Below, piece by piece: positions 44,376 to 53,717 of a stretch of DNA of 64,000 nucleotides. Where the stretch lies: positions 6,986,001 through 7,050,000 of the forward strand of contig NZ_JASTWJ010000001.1 in NCBI RefSeq assembly GCF_030499515.1. Reading direction: 5' to 3'. The stretch is from Streptomyces sp. DT2A-34 (lineage in GTDB: Bacteria > Actinomycetota > Actinomycetes > Streptomycetales > Streptomycetaceae). The translations under genes and the position numbers were made by a program. The notes beneath the pieces are model-generated. The model was not told the origin of the DNA and searched no databases. It was given only the letters and a program-made list of their open reading frames with translations. The first letter of the stretch is position 1. Every line of letters begins with the position of its first letter.

Positions 44376-45075
44376 ATGCCGAACACGTCCCGTCCGAGCC
44401 GCCTCCCGCGGCTGCGCCGGCTCCTCGCGCTCGCCACGGGCAACTGGCTCGCCCGGGGCTATCTGGCTGTCGTCGCCGTCGGCGTCCTGGTCATGGTCCT
44501 CTTCCCGGACAGCGGCTTCGCCCAGAGCCCGATGATGCTCACCGCGCCCCATTCCTTCGCGCCCGTGATCCTTCCCTTCGGTGCCGGTACCGAGGGGCGG
44601 TGGGGCGGTCGAGGTGCTCGCCGTCGGCTTCTGGGCCGTATGGCTCGTGTGCGCTGTCGTGAACGCCGCCGTGCTCGGTGCCCTCGTCACGAGGTCCGCG
44701 GGCGCCGTGCCGGACGGGGCCGGTTCCGTGCGGCCCCGCACGGGCAGGGCCCGGGATCTGCCGGCGCCCGCGGTGGACAACTGGCTCGCGCGCGGGTACC
44801 TCGCCGTGGTCGCGGCGTCGCCGGGGTTCTTCCTGTGGGCCGCATACCTGTCGCCGGACCCGGGGTTCGCCGGGATCTGGCCGCTCATGGCCACGGCGCC
44901 GTTCAGCATCCTCGCCCTGCTGGTGACGACGCCCATGGAGTGGGCCTCCTCGCTCGCCTGGCTGAGCCCGTTGCTGTTCTGTGCCGGTGCGGCCCTGGCC
45001 GGGCTGTTCAACGCCGTGCTGCTGGGCCGGCTCGCCCACCGGCCGCGGGCAAGGGAAGCGCGCCCGGCCGTCTGA
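44376..45075 (+). pseudogene. Duplicated small membrane protein, frameshifted in first half
   Basis: Two copies of one motif, NWLARGYLAVVA, start at about 44440 and 44780. Each is followed by hydrophobic helices, and the protein resembles the SCO4225-type membrane proteins. The first copy begins at ATG 44376 (GAGGGAA upstream) and reads to about 44595. Its continuation (AVEVLAVGFWAVWLVCAVVNAAVLGALV) is in another frame, so a 1-base indel in the G-rich GAGGGGCGGTGGGGCGG is needed. The second copy then follows without its own start, ending LLGRLAHRPRAREARPAV at 45075. It may be a fusion of two tandem paralogues. Function is unknown. Confidence 0.6.
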
Positions 45076-45090
45076 CGGGCGGGAAGCGCG

Positions 45091-46833
45091 TCACTCGCAG
45101 ACGATCTCGTCACGCGGCGTGTAGTGGGTGCGGAACGGCTCCCGCTTCACTTCCCGGCCGTCGGCGTAGAAGACCCGCTCCACCTTGACGTCGAAGCCTT
45201 CGAGCGGGGTCTGCGGCACGCACTTCTCGTCGGTGCTCACCTTCTTCTCCGGCTGTTTCACGTTCTCGCGCGGCCCCGTGACCGACTTGATCTCGTCGTA
45301 CTTCCGGGTGCCGAGGAAAGTGATGGTCACCGAGGTGTCGGTGGCCTCGGCCTGGATGTAGATGGCGTTGCCGGAGTCGTTCCTGAACCGCAGGTCCAGG
45401 CTGCCCCAGGCGACCGTCGCCTCGCGGCCCTCCGGGTAGCGCTCGATGTAGAAGGAGTGGGCGCCGTACTCCAGGGGCTTGACCCCGGCGAAGAACATCG
45501 CGTTGAACATGGTCGTGGCGACGGCCGAGACGCCGCCGCCGGGGGCCTTGGTGAACTCGTCGTTGAGGATCATGATGCCCTCGGTGAAGCCGTTGGCCTC
45601 GGTGCGCTCACCGACCCGCTTGTTGAAGCTCCAGGTCTGGCTCGGCATGACGACGGAGCCGTTGATCAGTTCCGCGGCCCGGCCGATGTTCTTCGTGCGG
45701 TACGGGGCCGGTTCGAAGTTGACCGTGAAGGAGGACATCTTCTCCGTCAGGCCCAGCCGCGCGGCGTTCTCCGCGGTCACCTGCGGCTCGGTCACCCGCG
45801 CGGCCACCTCGCCGGTGCGGGCGGTGATGCCCGACTTGGTGAGCAGCGGCAGCACGGCCTTGCCCAGCGCCTCGTCGGTGACCTGGACGCCGGACCTGGC
45901 GTCGTCGGCCGCCACGACCTCGTCGCCGTCGAGGTCCAGCGTGGCGTTCCGGGGCTCGGCAGGCAGGTCGGACAGGGGCTCGGCCACCGCGGGGGCGGCG
46001 CGCAGGCCCTTGGCGTCCAGCTTCGGGGTCAGCCTGCCGGCGCTGTCCGGCCGCATCGTCAGGTACTCGCCGAGGACGTCCGGGTCGATCGTGAACCGCT
46101 CGCCCGCCGCCGCGAGTCTGACCGGCGCCGCCATGGCAGGCTGCGCGAACTCACGCACCGCCCGCCGCACCTCCGCCGCCGTGACCTTCGGTTTCGTCTC
46201 GCGGGCGGGCAGGGCGGTGACGGAGTCGGCCTTGCCGCTGAGGAAGGCGGTGCGCAGGGGGTCGACGGCGGCGTCCGTGTCCAGCGCGTAGCCGTTGTGC
46301 GGGGCGACCTGGCGGACCTCGCCGGCGGCGAACGTGACGGCGCCGTCACGGACCTTCTGGTCCAGTGACTTCGCCAGCTTTCCGAGCCCGGCGTCGGCCT
46401 TGTCCTCGTCGACGCGTACGACCGGCTCGACGGCGCCGCCCGAGCGGAAGAGGCCGCCGATCACGGTGAACGGGTCGGCGGCGTGGGTGCGCGCAGCGTG
46501 GTCGACCGTCTTCTCGTAGTCGAAGGTGATTCCGACCTGGCGCGGATCGACCGTGCCCTTGCGGTCGCCGACGGTCACGGTCAGCTCGCGTGACCCGGCC
46601 GGGTCCAGCCGGTCCTCCAGCTTCCGGATGGCCTCCGCACGGCTCAGGCCCCCGATGTCGACACCGCGCACCGTCGTGCCGGCGTCTATGTCCCCGCCCG
46701 CGAGCAGCAGTCCGGCGACGTACAGGCCGCCGATGCCGACGGTCAGCGCGCCCCCGGCCAGGGCGAGGGGCGGAAGGGAGGCGATACGGGGAGCTGAGGG
46801 ACGTCGCGGAACGGAGGGTACGCGCAGGCGCAT
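45091..46833 (-). CDS. VanW-family envelope protein with PG-binding-type repeats
   Basis: A 580-residue protein. One N-terminal membrane anchor (LALAGGALTVGIGGLYVAGLLL) is followed by extracytoplasmic repeats of the type found in YoaR/L,D-transpeptidase-associated proteins (GVDIGGLSRAEAIRKLED ... ITFDYEKTVDHA). Next comes a VanW domain at about 390-500 (MSSFTVNFEPAPYRTKNIGRAAELINGSVV, WSFNKRVGERTEANGF, GGGVSAVATTMFNAMFFAG). A G5-like tail ends the protein. No catalytic YkuD Cys motif is visible. VanW proteins accompany cell-wall functions, and their activity is unproven. The start ATG 46833 has GGGAGA close upstream. It converges with the membrane protein remnant, 15 bp between stops. Confidence 0.88.
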   Translation of the reverse strand: MRLRVPSVPRRPSAPRIASLPPLALAGGALTVGIGGLYVAGLLLAGGDIDAGTTVRGVDIGGLSRAEAIRKLEDRLDPAGSRELTVTVGDRKGTVDPRQVGITFDYEKTVDHAARTHAADPFTVIGGLFRSGGAVEPVVRVDEDKADAGLGKLAKSLDQKVRDGAVTFAAGEVRQVAPHNGYALDTDAAVDPLRTAFLSGKADSVTALPARETKPKVTAAEVRRAVREFAQPAMAAPVRLAAAGERFTIDPDVLGEYLTMRPDSAGRLTPKLDAKGLRAAPAVAEPLSDLPAEPRNATLDLDGDEVVAADDARSGVQVTDEALGKAVLPLLTKSGITARTGEVAARVTEPQVTAENAARLGLTEKMSSFTVNFEPAPYRTKNIGRAAELINGSVVMPSQTWSFNKRVGERTEANGFTEGIMILNDEFTKAPGGGVSAVATTMFNAMFFAGVKPLEYGAHSFYIERYPEGREATVAWGSLDLRFRNDSGNAIYIQAEATDTSVTITFLGTRKYDEIKSVTGPRENVKQPEKKVSTDEKCVPQTPLEGFDVKVERVFYADGREVKREPFRTHYTPRDEIVCE

Positions 46834-46990
46834 GGGTCTCCCGGGCGGATGGTCGGCTGGGACGGCTGGGACGGCGCGTCCGATGACGCGCCGCTGTGCG
46901 CGAGGCAAGCACATCCAGCTAGCCATAATCGGGCGGAAACGCCTATGTCGCAGACCACGTATGTTTCACGTCACGCGCCTGCCGCAGCTC

Positions 46991-47066
46991 AGGCCGACGC
47001 ATCCCGCTCAGGCCGACGCATCCCGCTCAGGCCGACGCATCCCGCTCAGGCCCACGCATCCCGCTC
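46991..47066. repeat. 19-bp tandem repeat, 4 units, ending in the usp stop codon
   Basis: AGGCCGACGCATCCCGCTC repeats at 46991, 47010, 47029 and 47048 (last unit with one change), and the next bases AGG start a fifth. The minus-strand TGA of the universal stress gene (47065-47067) lies at the last junction, so every unit repeats a TGA just after the gene end. The array fills part of the gap to the VanW gene. Confidence 0.95.
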
Positions 47067-47460
47067 AGGACCCCGCCTTCACCGCCAGCACCGGGCAGCC
47101 CACCCCCAGCAGGATCTGCTGCGCCGCCGAGCCCATGATCAGCTTGCCGACCGCGCTGCGCCGGCGCAGGCCGATCACCACCAGGGACGCGCCCGTCTTC
47201 TCCGCCAGGTCGATGATCTCCTCGGCGGCGTCACGGGCGCCGAGGACCTGACGGAGGTCGAAGTCGACGCCCAGCGCCGCGAGGTCCTCGCGTACGTGGC
47301 TGAGGTCGGGCGCCTGGGCGAAGTGGGGGTCGACATAGGCGTCGCCCCGGGTGGTGTTCACCACCAGCAGTTTCTCGCCGCGCCGACGGGCCTCGTCGAT
47401 CCCCGCGCGCAGGGCCGCCTCCCCCTCGGGGGAGGGGACGTAGCCGACCAGGATGGTCAT
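47065..47460 (-). CDS. Universal stress protein (UspA family)
   Basis: A 131-residue single-domain Usp: ILVGYVPSPEGEAALRAGI start, Asp-rich middle, and the ATP-type C-terminal motif VVIGLRRRSAVGKLIMGSAAQQIL followed by CPVLAVK. The G-2x-G-9x-G(S/T) spacing typical of ATP-binding members is partly changed (GLRRRSAVGKLIMGS). It lies 31 bp downstream of tctA on the same strand and could be co-transcribed with the transporter. The start ATG 47460 has GAGAT upstream. Confidence 0.9.
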   Translation of the reverse strand: MTILVGYVPSPEGEAALRAGIDEARRRGEKLLVVNTTRGDAYVDPHFAQAPDLSHVREDLAALGVDFDLRQVLGARDAAEEIIDLAEKTGASLVVIGLRRRSAVGKLIMGSAAQQILLGVGCPVLAVKAGS

Positions 47461-47491
47461 CTCGATCTCCAGATCTCTCGGGCTGCATCTC

Positions 47492-48997
47492 TCATGCTGC
47501 GCTTCGCGCGCGCAGGGGACGTACGACGAACCGGCCGATCAGCGGCCACACCAGGACCAGCGCGATCGCCGCGTAGACCAGGTACGACACCGGCCCGCCC
47601 ACCAGCCCCGACAGCTCGCCGCCGGACAGCTGCAGGGAGCGCCGGCCCTGCAGCTCCGCGCGCGGACCCAGGATCACGCCGACGATCAGCGGCAGCACCG
47701 GCAGTCCGAAGCGGCGCATGGCGAAGCCCAGGAGGCCCAGGGTGAGCAGGAGGAACAGGTCCAGGGGCTGGGCGTTGACGGCGTAGGCGCCCATCGACGC
47801 GAAGAACAGGATCCCCGCGTAGAGGTACGGGCGCGGTATCTGGAGCAGCTTCGCCCACGCCGGGGCCAGCGGGAGGTTCAGGAGCAACAGCAGCAGGTTG
47901 CCGACGAAGAGGCTGGCGATCAGGACCCAGACCAGGCTCGCCTCGCGCTCGAACAACAACGGCCCCGGCTGGATGCCGTACGACTGGAAGGCCGCCAGCA
48001 TCACGGCCGCCGTGGCGTTCGTGGGGAGGCCGATCGCCAGCATCGGGACCAGCGTGCCCGCCGCCGACGCGTTGTTCGCGGCCTCCGGGCCCGCCACGCC
48101 CTCGATCGCGCCCTTCCCGAACTCCTCGGGGTGCTTGGTCAGCCGCTTCTCCGTGGCGTACGACAGGAACGTCGGGATCTCCGCGCCGCCGGCCGGCAGC
48201 GCGCCGAACGGGAAGCCGTACGCCGTGCCGCGCAGCCAGGGCTTCCAGGACCGCTTCCAGTCCTTCTTGCCCATCCACGGGCGGCCCACCGGGATCACCT
48301 CGGCCGGTTTGCGCCGCAGATGCGCGGCCACCCACAGCGCCTCGCCGACCGCGAAGATGCCGACCGCGACCACGACGACGTCGATGCCGTCGGCCAACTG
48401 CGGTACGCCCAGGGTGAGTCGCTGCTGGCCGGAGACCGAGTCGATGCCGACCAGGCCGATCGTCAGGCCCAGCAGGAGCGAGATGAAGCCCCGGATGCGG
48501 GACGAGCCCAGCACCGACGTCACGGCTATGAACGCCAGCAGCATCAGCGCGAAGTAGTCGGGGGCGCCCAGGCTGACCGCGAAGTCGACCACGAACGGCG
48601 TGATCAGGACCAGCAGCAGCGTGCCGATCGTGCCCGCCACGAAGGACCCGATCGCCGCCGTGGCCAGGGCCTGGGCCGCCCGGCCCGCCTTCGCCATCTT
48701 GTTGCCCTCGATGGCGGTGACCACGGACGAGGACTCGCCGGGGGTGTTGAGGAGGATCGAGGTGGTCGAGCCGCCGTACATGCCGCCGTAGAAGATGCCG
48801 GCGAACATGATGAACGCCTGCACCGGCTCCATGCCGTACGTCACCGGCAGCAGCAGGGCCACCGTCATCGCCGGGCCGATGCCCGGCAGGACGCCCACCG
48901 CGGTGCCGATGACGACGCCGACCAGGGCGAGCAGCAGGTTCAGCGGATCCATGACGTCCGCGAAGCCCTGCATCAGGTTGTTCAGGTTGTCCGTCAC
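47492..48997 (-). CDS. tctA: Tripartite tricarboxylate transporter, large membrane subunit TctA
   Basis: A 501-residue, about 12-helix permease with the TctA signatures [52 protein letters not shown] and [19 protein letters not shown]. With TctB and the binding protein TctC it imports di- or tricarboxylates using the ion gradient. GTG 48997 is chosen ([12 protein letters not shown]), with GAGG overlapping the tctB stop. The longer frame would overlap tctB. It is third in the tctCBA operon. Confidence 0.95.
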   Translation of the reverse strand: MTDNLNNLMQGFADVMDPLNLLLALVGVVIGTAVGVLPGIGPAMTVALLLPVTYGMEPVQAFIMFAGIFYGGMYGGSTTSILLNTPGESSSVVTAIEGNKMAKAGRAAQALATAAIGSFVAGTIGTLLLVLITPFVVDFAVSLGAPDYFALMLLAFIAVTSVLGSSRIRGFISLLLGLTIGLVGIDSVSGQQRLTLGVPQLADGIDVVVVAVGIFAVGEALWVAAHLRRKPAEVIPVGRPWMGKKDWKRSWKPWLRGTAYGFPFGALPAGGAEIPTFLSYATEKRLTKHPEEFGKGAIEGVAGPEAANNASAAGTLVPMLAIGLPTNATAAVMLAAFQSYGIQPGPLLFEREASLVWVLIASLFVGNLLLLLLNLPLAPAWAKLLQIPRPYLYAGILFFASMGAYAVNAQPLDLFLLLTLGLLGFAMRRFGLPVLPLIVGVILGPRAELQGRRSLQLSGGELSGLVGGPVSYLVYAAIALVLVWPLIGRFVVRPLRARSAA

Positions 48998-49007
48998 GGG
49001 CCAGGCC

Positions 49008-49553
49008 TCACAGGATTCCTTGCAGGACACCGGCGGGGAGGTTCACCCCGAGGCCGATCGCGAACGCGTAGAACGTCGTCAGGGAGAGCGTCACCGCGAT
49101 CAGGAGGTTGCGGATGTAGTGGCGGTTGCCGAGGGCGAACGCCGTGCCCCAGAAGAGCAGGGCCCCGCTGATCACCCAGCCGAGCCGCTCGATGAGCAGG
49201 GCGTTCGCCACGAACACCGCGATCAGCAGCGCCACCGTGCGCCAGTCGCTGCCGCTCGACAGGTCGACGTCCTCGCCCGCCTCCGGCTCACCGCGGCCGC
49301 CCCGGGCCACGTCGACGGCGTACAGCACGGCGAGCAGGAGGAGCAGGCCGCCCAGGATCAGCGGGACCGCGCGCGGGCCGACCGGGTCGGTGCCGCTGGT
49401 GATGTGCGGGATACCGAGGGCGTCCACGATCACCGCGGTGCCCAGCAGGGCGAGGAACACGCACATGCCGTACTGCGCGCGGTCCCCGCCCTCCCGGGGC
49501 GGACGGGAGTCCGCCACGGTCTCTTCCGTCACGGGATTCACCGGGGAGCTCAT
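49008..49553 (-). CDS. tctB: Tripartite tricarboxylate transporter, small membrane subunit TctB
   Basis: A 181-residue protein with four hydrophobic helices ([79 protein letters not shown]), normal for TctB. It overlaps tctC by 4 bp (ATGA) and is 10 bp from the tctA start, so the three are translationally coupled. The acidic loop between helices 2 and 3 is longer than the minimal form. Confidence 0.93.
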   Translation of the reverse strand: MSSPVNPVTEETVADSRPPREGGDRAQYGMCVFLALLGTAVIVDALGIPHITSGTDPVGPRAVPLILGGLLLLLAVLYAVDVARGGRGEPEAGEDVDLSSGSDWRTVALLIAVFVANALLIERLGWVISGALLFWGTAFALGNRHYIRNLLIAVTLSLTTFYAFAIGLGVNLPAGVLQGIL

Positions 49554-50557
49554 GCCAGCCCGAGCTCGGCCAGCAGGTCGGCGACCGCCTTGTCCTGCTC
49601 GGTCAGGTAGGTGCCGAACTCGTCACCGGTGGCGAAGGCGTCGACCCAGCCGTTCTTCTCCAGCTGCGCCTTCCACTCGTCCGAGTCGTGCATCGTGGTC
49701 AGCGCGTCGATCCAGGTCTTCTTCTGCTCGTCGGTGATGCCGGGAGGGGCCACGATGCCGCGCCAGTTGGTGAAGACCAGATCGATGTCCTGGTCCTTGA
49801 GCGTGGGGGCGTCCTTGAGCGCGTCGATCGGCTTCTCGCTGGTCACCGCGAGGACGCGCACCTGACCGGCCTCGATCTGGTCGAGGAACTCACCGAAGCC
49901 GCTCGCCCCGAAGGCGAGCTTGTTGCCGAGGATGGCCGGGAGCAGCTCGCCGCCGCCGTCGTACGAGACGTAGTTGACGTCCTTCGGCTTGATGCCGACG
50001 GCCTTCGCCAGCTGCATCGGGAGGAGGTGGTCCGGGCCGCCCGGTGACGAGCCGCCGCCCACGGCGAACTTCTTGGGGTTCTTCTTCCAGGCGGTGACGA
50101 GGTCGTCCATCGACTTGTACGGGGAGTTCTTCGGCACGACGATCGCGCCGGCCTCCTCGATCAGCTTGGCGATCGGCGTGGTGTCGGTCAGGGTCGCCTC
50201 GGACTTGGAGGTGTACGAGGCTCCGACGACGCCCAGGCCCATCTGCATGGCCATCTTGCCGTTGCCCTTCTCGTTCACCAGGCGCTGCAGGCCCACCGTG
50301 CCGCTGGCGCCGGGCAGGTTGAACACCTGGATGCCGGAGGCGACCTTGGTGTCCTGCATGACCTGGGAGACGGTGCGGGCGGTGAGGTCGTAGCCGCTGC
50401 CCGGGGTGTTGGGGACCATCAGGCGCAGGCCCGTCACGGGCTTGCCGTCGCCTCCGCTCCCGGACTCCTCCTTGTCGGCGGTGGCGCCACAGGCGCTGAC
50501 CGCGACCATCGACACCGCGGCAAGAGCGCCGACAAGTGCGGCTCGTCGAGTTCTCAT
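49550..50557 (-). CDS. tctC: Tripartite tricarboxylate transporter, substrate-binding lipoprotein TctC
   Basis: A 335-residue Bug/TctC-type binding protein with a lipoprotein signal (MRTRRAALVGALAAVSMVAVSAC, lipobox VSAC). Motifs are VPNTPGSGYDLTART, the NLPGASGTVGLQRL loop and VGGGSSPGGPDHL, all at ligand-binding positions of the family. The exact carboxylate is not predictable. It is first gene of the operon and divergent from the two-component system at 50655, which probably controls it. The ATG is followed by a clear twin-Arg-free Sec-type signal. Confidence 0.93.
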   Translation of the reverse strand: MRTRRAALVGALAAVSMVAVSACGATADKEESGSGGDGKPVTGLRLMVPNTPGSGYDLTARTVSQVMQDTKVASGIQVFNLPGASGTVGLQRLVNEKGNGKMAMQMGLGVVGASYTSKSEATLTDTTPIAKLIEEAGAIVVPKNSPYKSMDDLVTAWKKNPKKFAVGGGSSPGGPDHLLPMQLAKAVGIKPKDVNYVSYDGGGELLPAILGNKLAFGASGFGEFLDQIEAGQVRVLAVTSEKPIDALKDAPTLKDQDIDLVFTNWRGIVAPPGITDEQKKTWIDALTTMHDSDEWKAQLEKNGWVDAFATGDEFGTYLTEQDKAVADLLAELGLA

Positions 50558-50654
50558 GGCTCATCTCTTTCGCTCGGCCGGATCCGGCGCCATGATTGTG
50601 CGATTCCTGAGACACCCCGTCTCGGTTCTGTGACCATTGAAGGTTGAGTTCATA

Positions 50655-52364
50655 GTGGTCATAACGGCACGGCAAAAACGGAGCCAGACGCTCGCCGGTG
50701 AGCTGCTCGTATGGCAGCTCGCCATTGTCGTGATCGTGCTGGCCGCCGTCGCCGCGGTCTCGCTGTCGCAGTCGAAGGCGACCTTCGACCGGGTCGAGGG
50801 GCGCCGGGTGACCGCGCTCGCCGAGGAGATGGCGGGCAACCCCCTCGTCCGCACCCAGCTGGTGCGGCCCGCCCCGGCCGAGATGCTCGCGCCGCTGCTC
50901 CAGTCCACGCTGACCAGGTCCGGCGTCACCTCCGCCACGGTCGCCGACGCCGGCGGCGAGATCGTCGCCTCGACCAACCCCACGCTGGTCGGCACCCGGA
51001 TGCCGTCCGACGGCCCGCAGGTCGCCGACGGCCGCGGCTGGTCCGGCGAGCTGCCGGTGGACGGCGTCACCGAGCTGGTGGCGCAGGCGCCGGTGCTCCA
51101 GGCCGAGGACGACAAGGACCGCCGCCTGAAGGCCGGGGACCACCTCGGCACCGTGATGATCGGGCGGGCCTCGCCGTCGGTCGGGCAGCGGCTGGTCGGC
51201 GCCTCGTCCTATCTGCTCGTCTACCTCGGCGTCGCCAGCGTCCTCGGGGTGGCCGGTTCCTGGCTGCTGGCCCGGCGGATCAAGCGGCAGACCTTCGGCA
51301 TGGAGCCGCGCGAGATCGCCGGGCTCGCCGAACACCGCGAGGCGATGCTGTTCGGGATCGCCGAGGGCGTGGTGGCCCTCGACCCGCAGCAGCGCCTCAC
51401 CCTCGTGAACGCGGTCGGCCGGGGGCTGCTCGACCTGCCGGAGAACTGCGTCGGAATGAGCCTGGCCGACCTGGGGATCGAGGGGCGGCTGTACGACGTC
51501 CTGGCCGGGAGTGGGCCCGAGGAGGAGCCCGGCGATCTGGCGCGGCGGGACGAGGTCGTCGTACGCCGGGGCCGGGTCCTGGTGATGAACCGGATGGACG
51601 TCACCAAGGACGGCCGCCGCCTCGGCTCGGTGACGACCCTGCGCGACCGCACCGAACTCGCCCAGCTGGAACGGGAGTTGGGGTCCTTCCGCAGCACCAC
51701 CGAGCTGCTGCGCGCCCAGGCCCACGAGTTCTCCAACCAGCTGCACACGATCTCCGGGCTCATCCAGATCGGCGAGCACGACGAGGTCGTACGGTACGTC
51801 CGCGCCCTGCGCAAACACCGTGAGTCGCTCGACCTGAACCTCACCAGCCGGGTCCGCGACCGGGCCGTCGCCGCGCTGCTCATGGCGAAGTCGGCGCTCG
51901 CCGCCGAGCGCAAGGTGCGGCTGAAGATCTCCGAGCGGACCGCCCTGGACCGGCTGGAGCCGACCGACTCCGCGGACGTGGCGACCGTGCTCGGCAATCT
52001 CGTGGACAACGCGGTCGACGCCGCCGCGAGCGGGTCCCGATCGGTGTCACCGTCCGCGGGGGACGGCGACCACGAGGCGTGGGTCGAGGTCGAACTGCGC
52101 CAGGACGCCTCCAGCGTGGAGATCGTCGTACGCGACTCGGGGCCGGGGGTGGCGCCCGAGCTCGCGCAGGAGGTCTTCTCGCACGGCTTCACCACCAAGG
52201 CCGCCCAGGGCGGCGACCGGGGGATCGGCCTGGCCCTCACGCGGCTGGTGTGCAAACGCCGGGGCGGTGAGGTGTCGGTGACCAACACTCAGGCGGGCGC
52301 CATGTTCACCGCCCGGATGTCCGTCGGCCGTCCGGCCGACCTAGCGACGGAGGGAGTCCGATGA
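50655..52364 (+). CDS. Sensor histidine kinase of the CitA/DcuS type
   Basis: A 569-residue sensor with two membrane helices (LVWQLAIVVIVLAAVAAVSLS and YLLVYLGVASVLGVAGSWLLA) enclosing a PAS-like extracytoplasmic domain of about 130 residues. A cytoplasmic PAS (EGVVALDPQQRLTLVNAVGRGLL) follows, then the phospho-acceptor region RAQAHEFSNQLHTISGLIQ and an ATPase domain (GNLVDNAVDAA, DSGPGVAPEL, GGDRGIGLALTRLV). Members sense external carboxylates. It is adjacent to and divergent from tctCBA, so it likely reports that transporter's substrate. GTG 50655 is chosen with GAAGG upstream; TTG 50637 is the alternative. It overlaps the regulator gene by 4 bp. Confidence 0.92.
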   Translation: MVITARQKRSQTLAGELLVWQLAIVVIVLAAVAAVSLSQSKATFDRVEGRRVTALAEEMAGNPLVRTQLVRPAPAEMLAPLLQSTLTRSGVTSATVADAGGEIVASTNPTLVGTRMPSDGPQVADGRGWSGELPVDGVTELVAQAPVLQAEDDKDRRLKAGDHLGTVMIGRASPSVGQRLVGASSYLLVYLGVASVLGVAGSWLLARRIKRQTFGMEPREIAGLAEHREAMLFGIAEGVVALDPQQRLTLVNAVGRGLLDLPENCVGMSLADLGIEGRLYDVLAGSGPEEEPGDLARRDEVVVRRGRVLVMNRMDVTKDGRRLGSVTTLRDRTELAQLERELGSFRSTTELLRAQAHEFSNQLHTISGLIQIGEHDEVVRYVRALRKHRESLDLNLTSRVRDRAVAALLMAKSALAAERKVRLKISERTALDRLEPTDSADVATVLGNLVDNAVDAAASGSRSVSPSAGDGDHEAWVEVELRQDASSVEIVVRDSGPGVAPELAQEVFSHGFTTKAAQGGDRGIGLALTRLVCKRRGGEVSVTNTQAGAMFTARMSVGRPADLATEGVR

Positions 52365-53062
52365 TCGACGTCCTGATCGTGGAGGACGACTTCATGGTGG
52401 CGCGGATCCACCGCGGGTTCGTCAATGACGTCGACGGGTTCCGGGTGATCGGCACGGCGAACTGCGGGGAGCAGGCGCTCACCGCCGTCGCCGAACTGCA
52501 ACCCGACCTGGTGCTGCTCGACCTCTACCTGCCCGACATGTTCGGCCTGGAGATCATCCCCCGGCTGCGGACCGCCGGGCACGACTGCGACGTCATGGTG
52601 ATCAGCGCGGCGCGCGAGTCGGACGCGGTGCGGGGCGCCGTACGGCAGGGCGTCGTCGACTATCTGCTCAAGCCGTTCGACGCCGGGGATCTCAGGGCGC
52701 GGCTGGAGCAGTACGCGGCCCGGCGCAGCAACCTCTACGCGGCGGTCGTCAGCGGGCAGTCCGACGTGGACCGGGCGCTGGCGCGGGGCGCGGCGCCGGC
52801 CGCCACGGCGGCCACCCTGCCCAAGGGCATGAGCGTGGAGACCGCCGAGCTGATCGAACGGGAGCTGCGGGCGGCCGACGGCAGCCTCTCCGCCGCCGAG
52901 TGCGCCGCCCGGCTCGGCGTGTCACGGGTCAGCGCCCGCCGGTACCTGGAGCACTTCAGCGTCACCGGGCAGGCGGAGGTGTCGCTGCGCTACGGACACG
53001 CGGGGCGGCCGGAGCGGCGGTACAGCTGGCTGGACGGTCAGGGCGTCCGGCCGGGCGGCTAG
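52361..53062 (+). CDS. Response regulator of the CitB/DcuR type
   Basis: A 233-residue regulator. The receiver domain has DVLIVEDD, phospho-acceptor Asp in LVLLDLYLPD near residue 55, and Lys in DYLLKPF. The C-terminal HTH (LSAAECAARLGVSRVSARRYLEHF) is the type found in citrate and dicarboxylate regulators. ATG 52361 overlaps the kinase stop (ATGA). It probably activates tctCBA. Its TAG stop (53060-53062) shares CTAG with the stop of the convergent DUF1876 gene. Confidence 0.94.
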   Translation: MIDVLIVEDDFMVARIHRGFVNDVDGFRVIGTANCGEQALTAVAELQPDLVLLDLYLPDMFGLEIIPRLRTAGHDCDVMVISAARESDAVRGAVRQGVVDYLLKPFDAGDLRARLEQYAARRSNLYAAVVSGQSDVDRALARGAAPAATAATLPKGMSVETAELIERELRAADGSLSAAECAARLGVSRVSARRYLEHFSVTGQAEVSLRYGHAGRPERRYSWLDGQGVRPGG

Positions 53063-53373
53063 GGCGTCTCCCACGCCCGGCCGCCGCCTCCCTGGTCGGC
53101 CGGGCCGGCCAGCTCCACGATGTCGTCGGACGCGATGTCGTGCAGCCTGATGGCCAGGTCCTCCAGGGCGCGGCTGGCGGCGAGTTCGTCGCCGATCTCG
53201 GCGATGGGCCGGTCGATCGGATTGCGGTGGGCGACACCGCGGCCGGTGACGGCCGACGTGCCCCCCTCGGGCGTGTCCTGGGACGCGTCCTGCGTGGTCA
53301 GCACGGCCTCGGCGCGGGTGTCGTCGCCGTCCTCGGTGATGTGGATCCGGACGGTCCAGTTCTTGTCTTCCAT
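53059..53373 (-). CDS. DUF1876 small protein
   Basis: A 104-residue acidic protein. It starts MEDKNWTVRIHITEDGDDTRAEAVL and has HRNPIDRPIAEIGDELAASRALEDLAIRL, matching the actinobacterial DUF1876 family (dsRBD-like fold, unknown function). The start ATG 53373 has GGGAGTGA upstream. It converges on the response regulator with overlapping stop codons. Frames extending further upstream are arginine-rich noise. Confidence 0.87.
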   Translation of the reverse strand: MEDKNWTVRIHITEDGDDTRAEAVLTTQDASQDTPEGGTSAVTGRGVAHRNPIDRPIAEIGDELAASRALEDLAIRLHDIASDDIVELAGPADQGGGGRAWETP

Positions 53374-53577
53374 CGAGATCACTCCCGTACGGGGTCGGAA
53401 AGAACCCCCCACTGATGAGCGTGCGCCTGTTCCCCGGCCGGGTCCAGCGCGAGCGGCACCTGCCAACCGCTCCTGCCGCGGAGGCATGACAAGAGTCTCC
53501 GTGGGCACGATGTGCCACAAGGTTGCGGAGAGAAGGCTGGACGCAACGGACCCGAGCCATCGAACGAGGAGGGCGCC

Positions 53578-53691
53578 ATGAACCCCCAGGCCCACGTCCG
53601 TGTGCGTGTCACCCGCCGGCCCGCCGCTCCCCGCGACACCAGGGGCGAGATCGACCGACGCACCCCCTCGGGGCGGATCCTGCCGTACTGA
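53578..53691 (+). CDS. Small basic 37-residue protein, unrecognised
   Basis: ATG 53578 is preceded by an excellent GAGGAGG at 7-bp spacing and opens a 37-codon frame (MNPQAHVRVRVTRRPAA, then PRDTRGEIDRRTPSG, ending RILPY). It is rich in Arg and Pro with no Cys and no membrane segment. The third-position GC pattern agrees with coding. It is divergent from the DUF1876 gene (204 bp apart) and converges on mbl. I do not recognise a family. The strong ribosome binding site is the main support. Confidence 0.5.
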   Translation: MNPQAHVRVRVTRRPAAPRDTRGEIDRRTPSGRILPY

Positions 53692-53710
53692 CACTGACAC
53701 TGACACTGAC
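53687..53710. repeat. 6-bp tandem repeat ACTGAC, 4 units
   Basis: Four exact ACTGAC units begin inside the last codon of the 37-residue ORF and contain its TGA stop. They end 7 bp before the mbl stop on the other strand. It is a microsatellite between convergent gene ends. Confidence 0.93.
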
Positions 53711-53717
53711 ACCGGGC

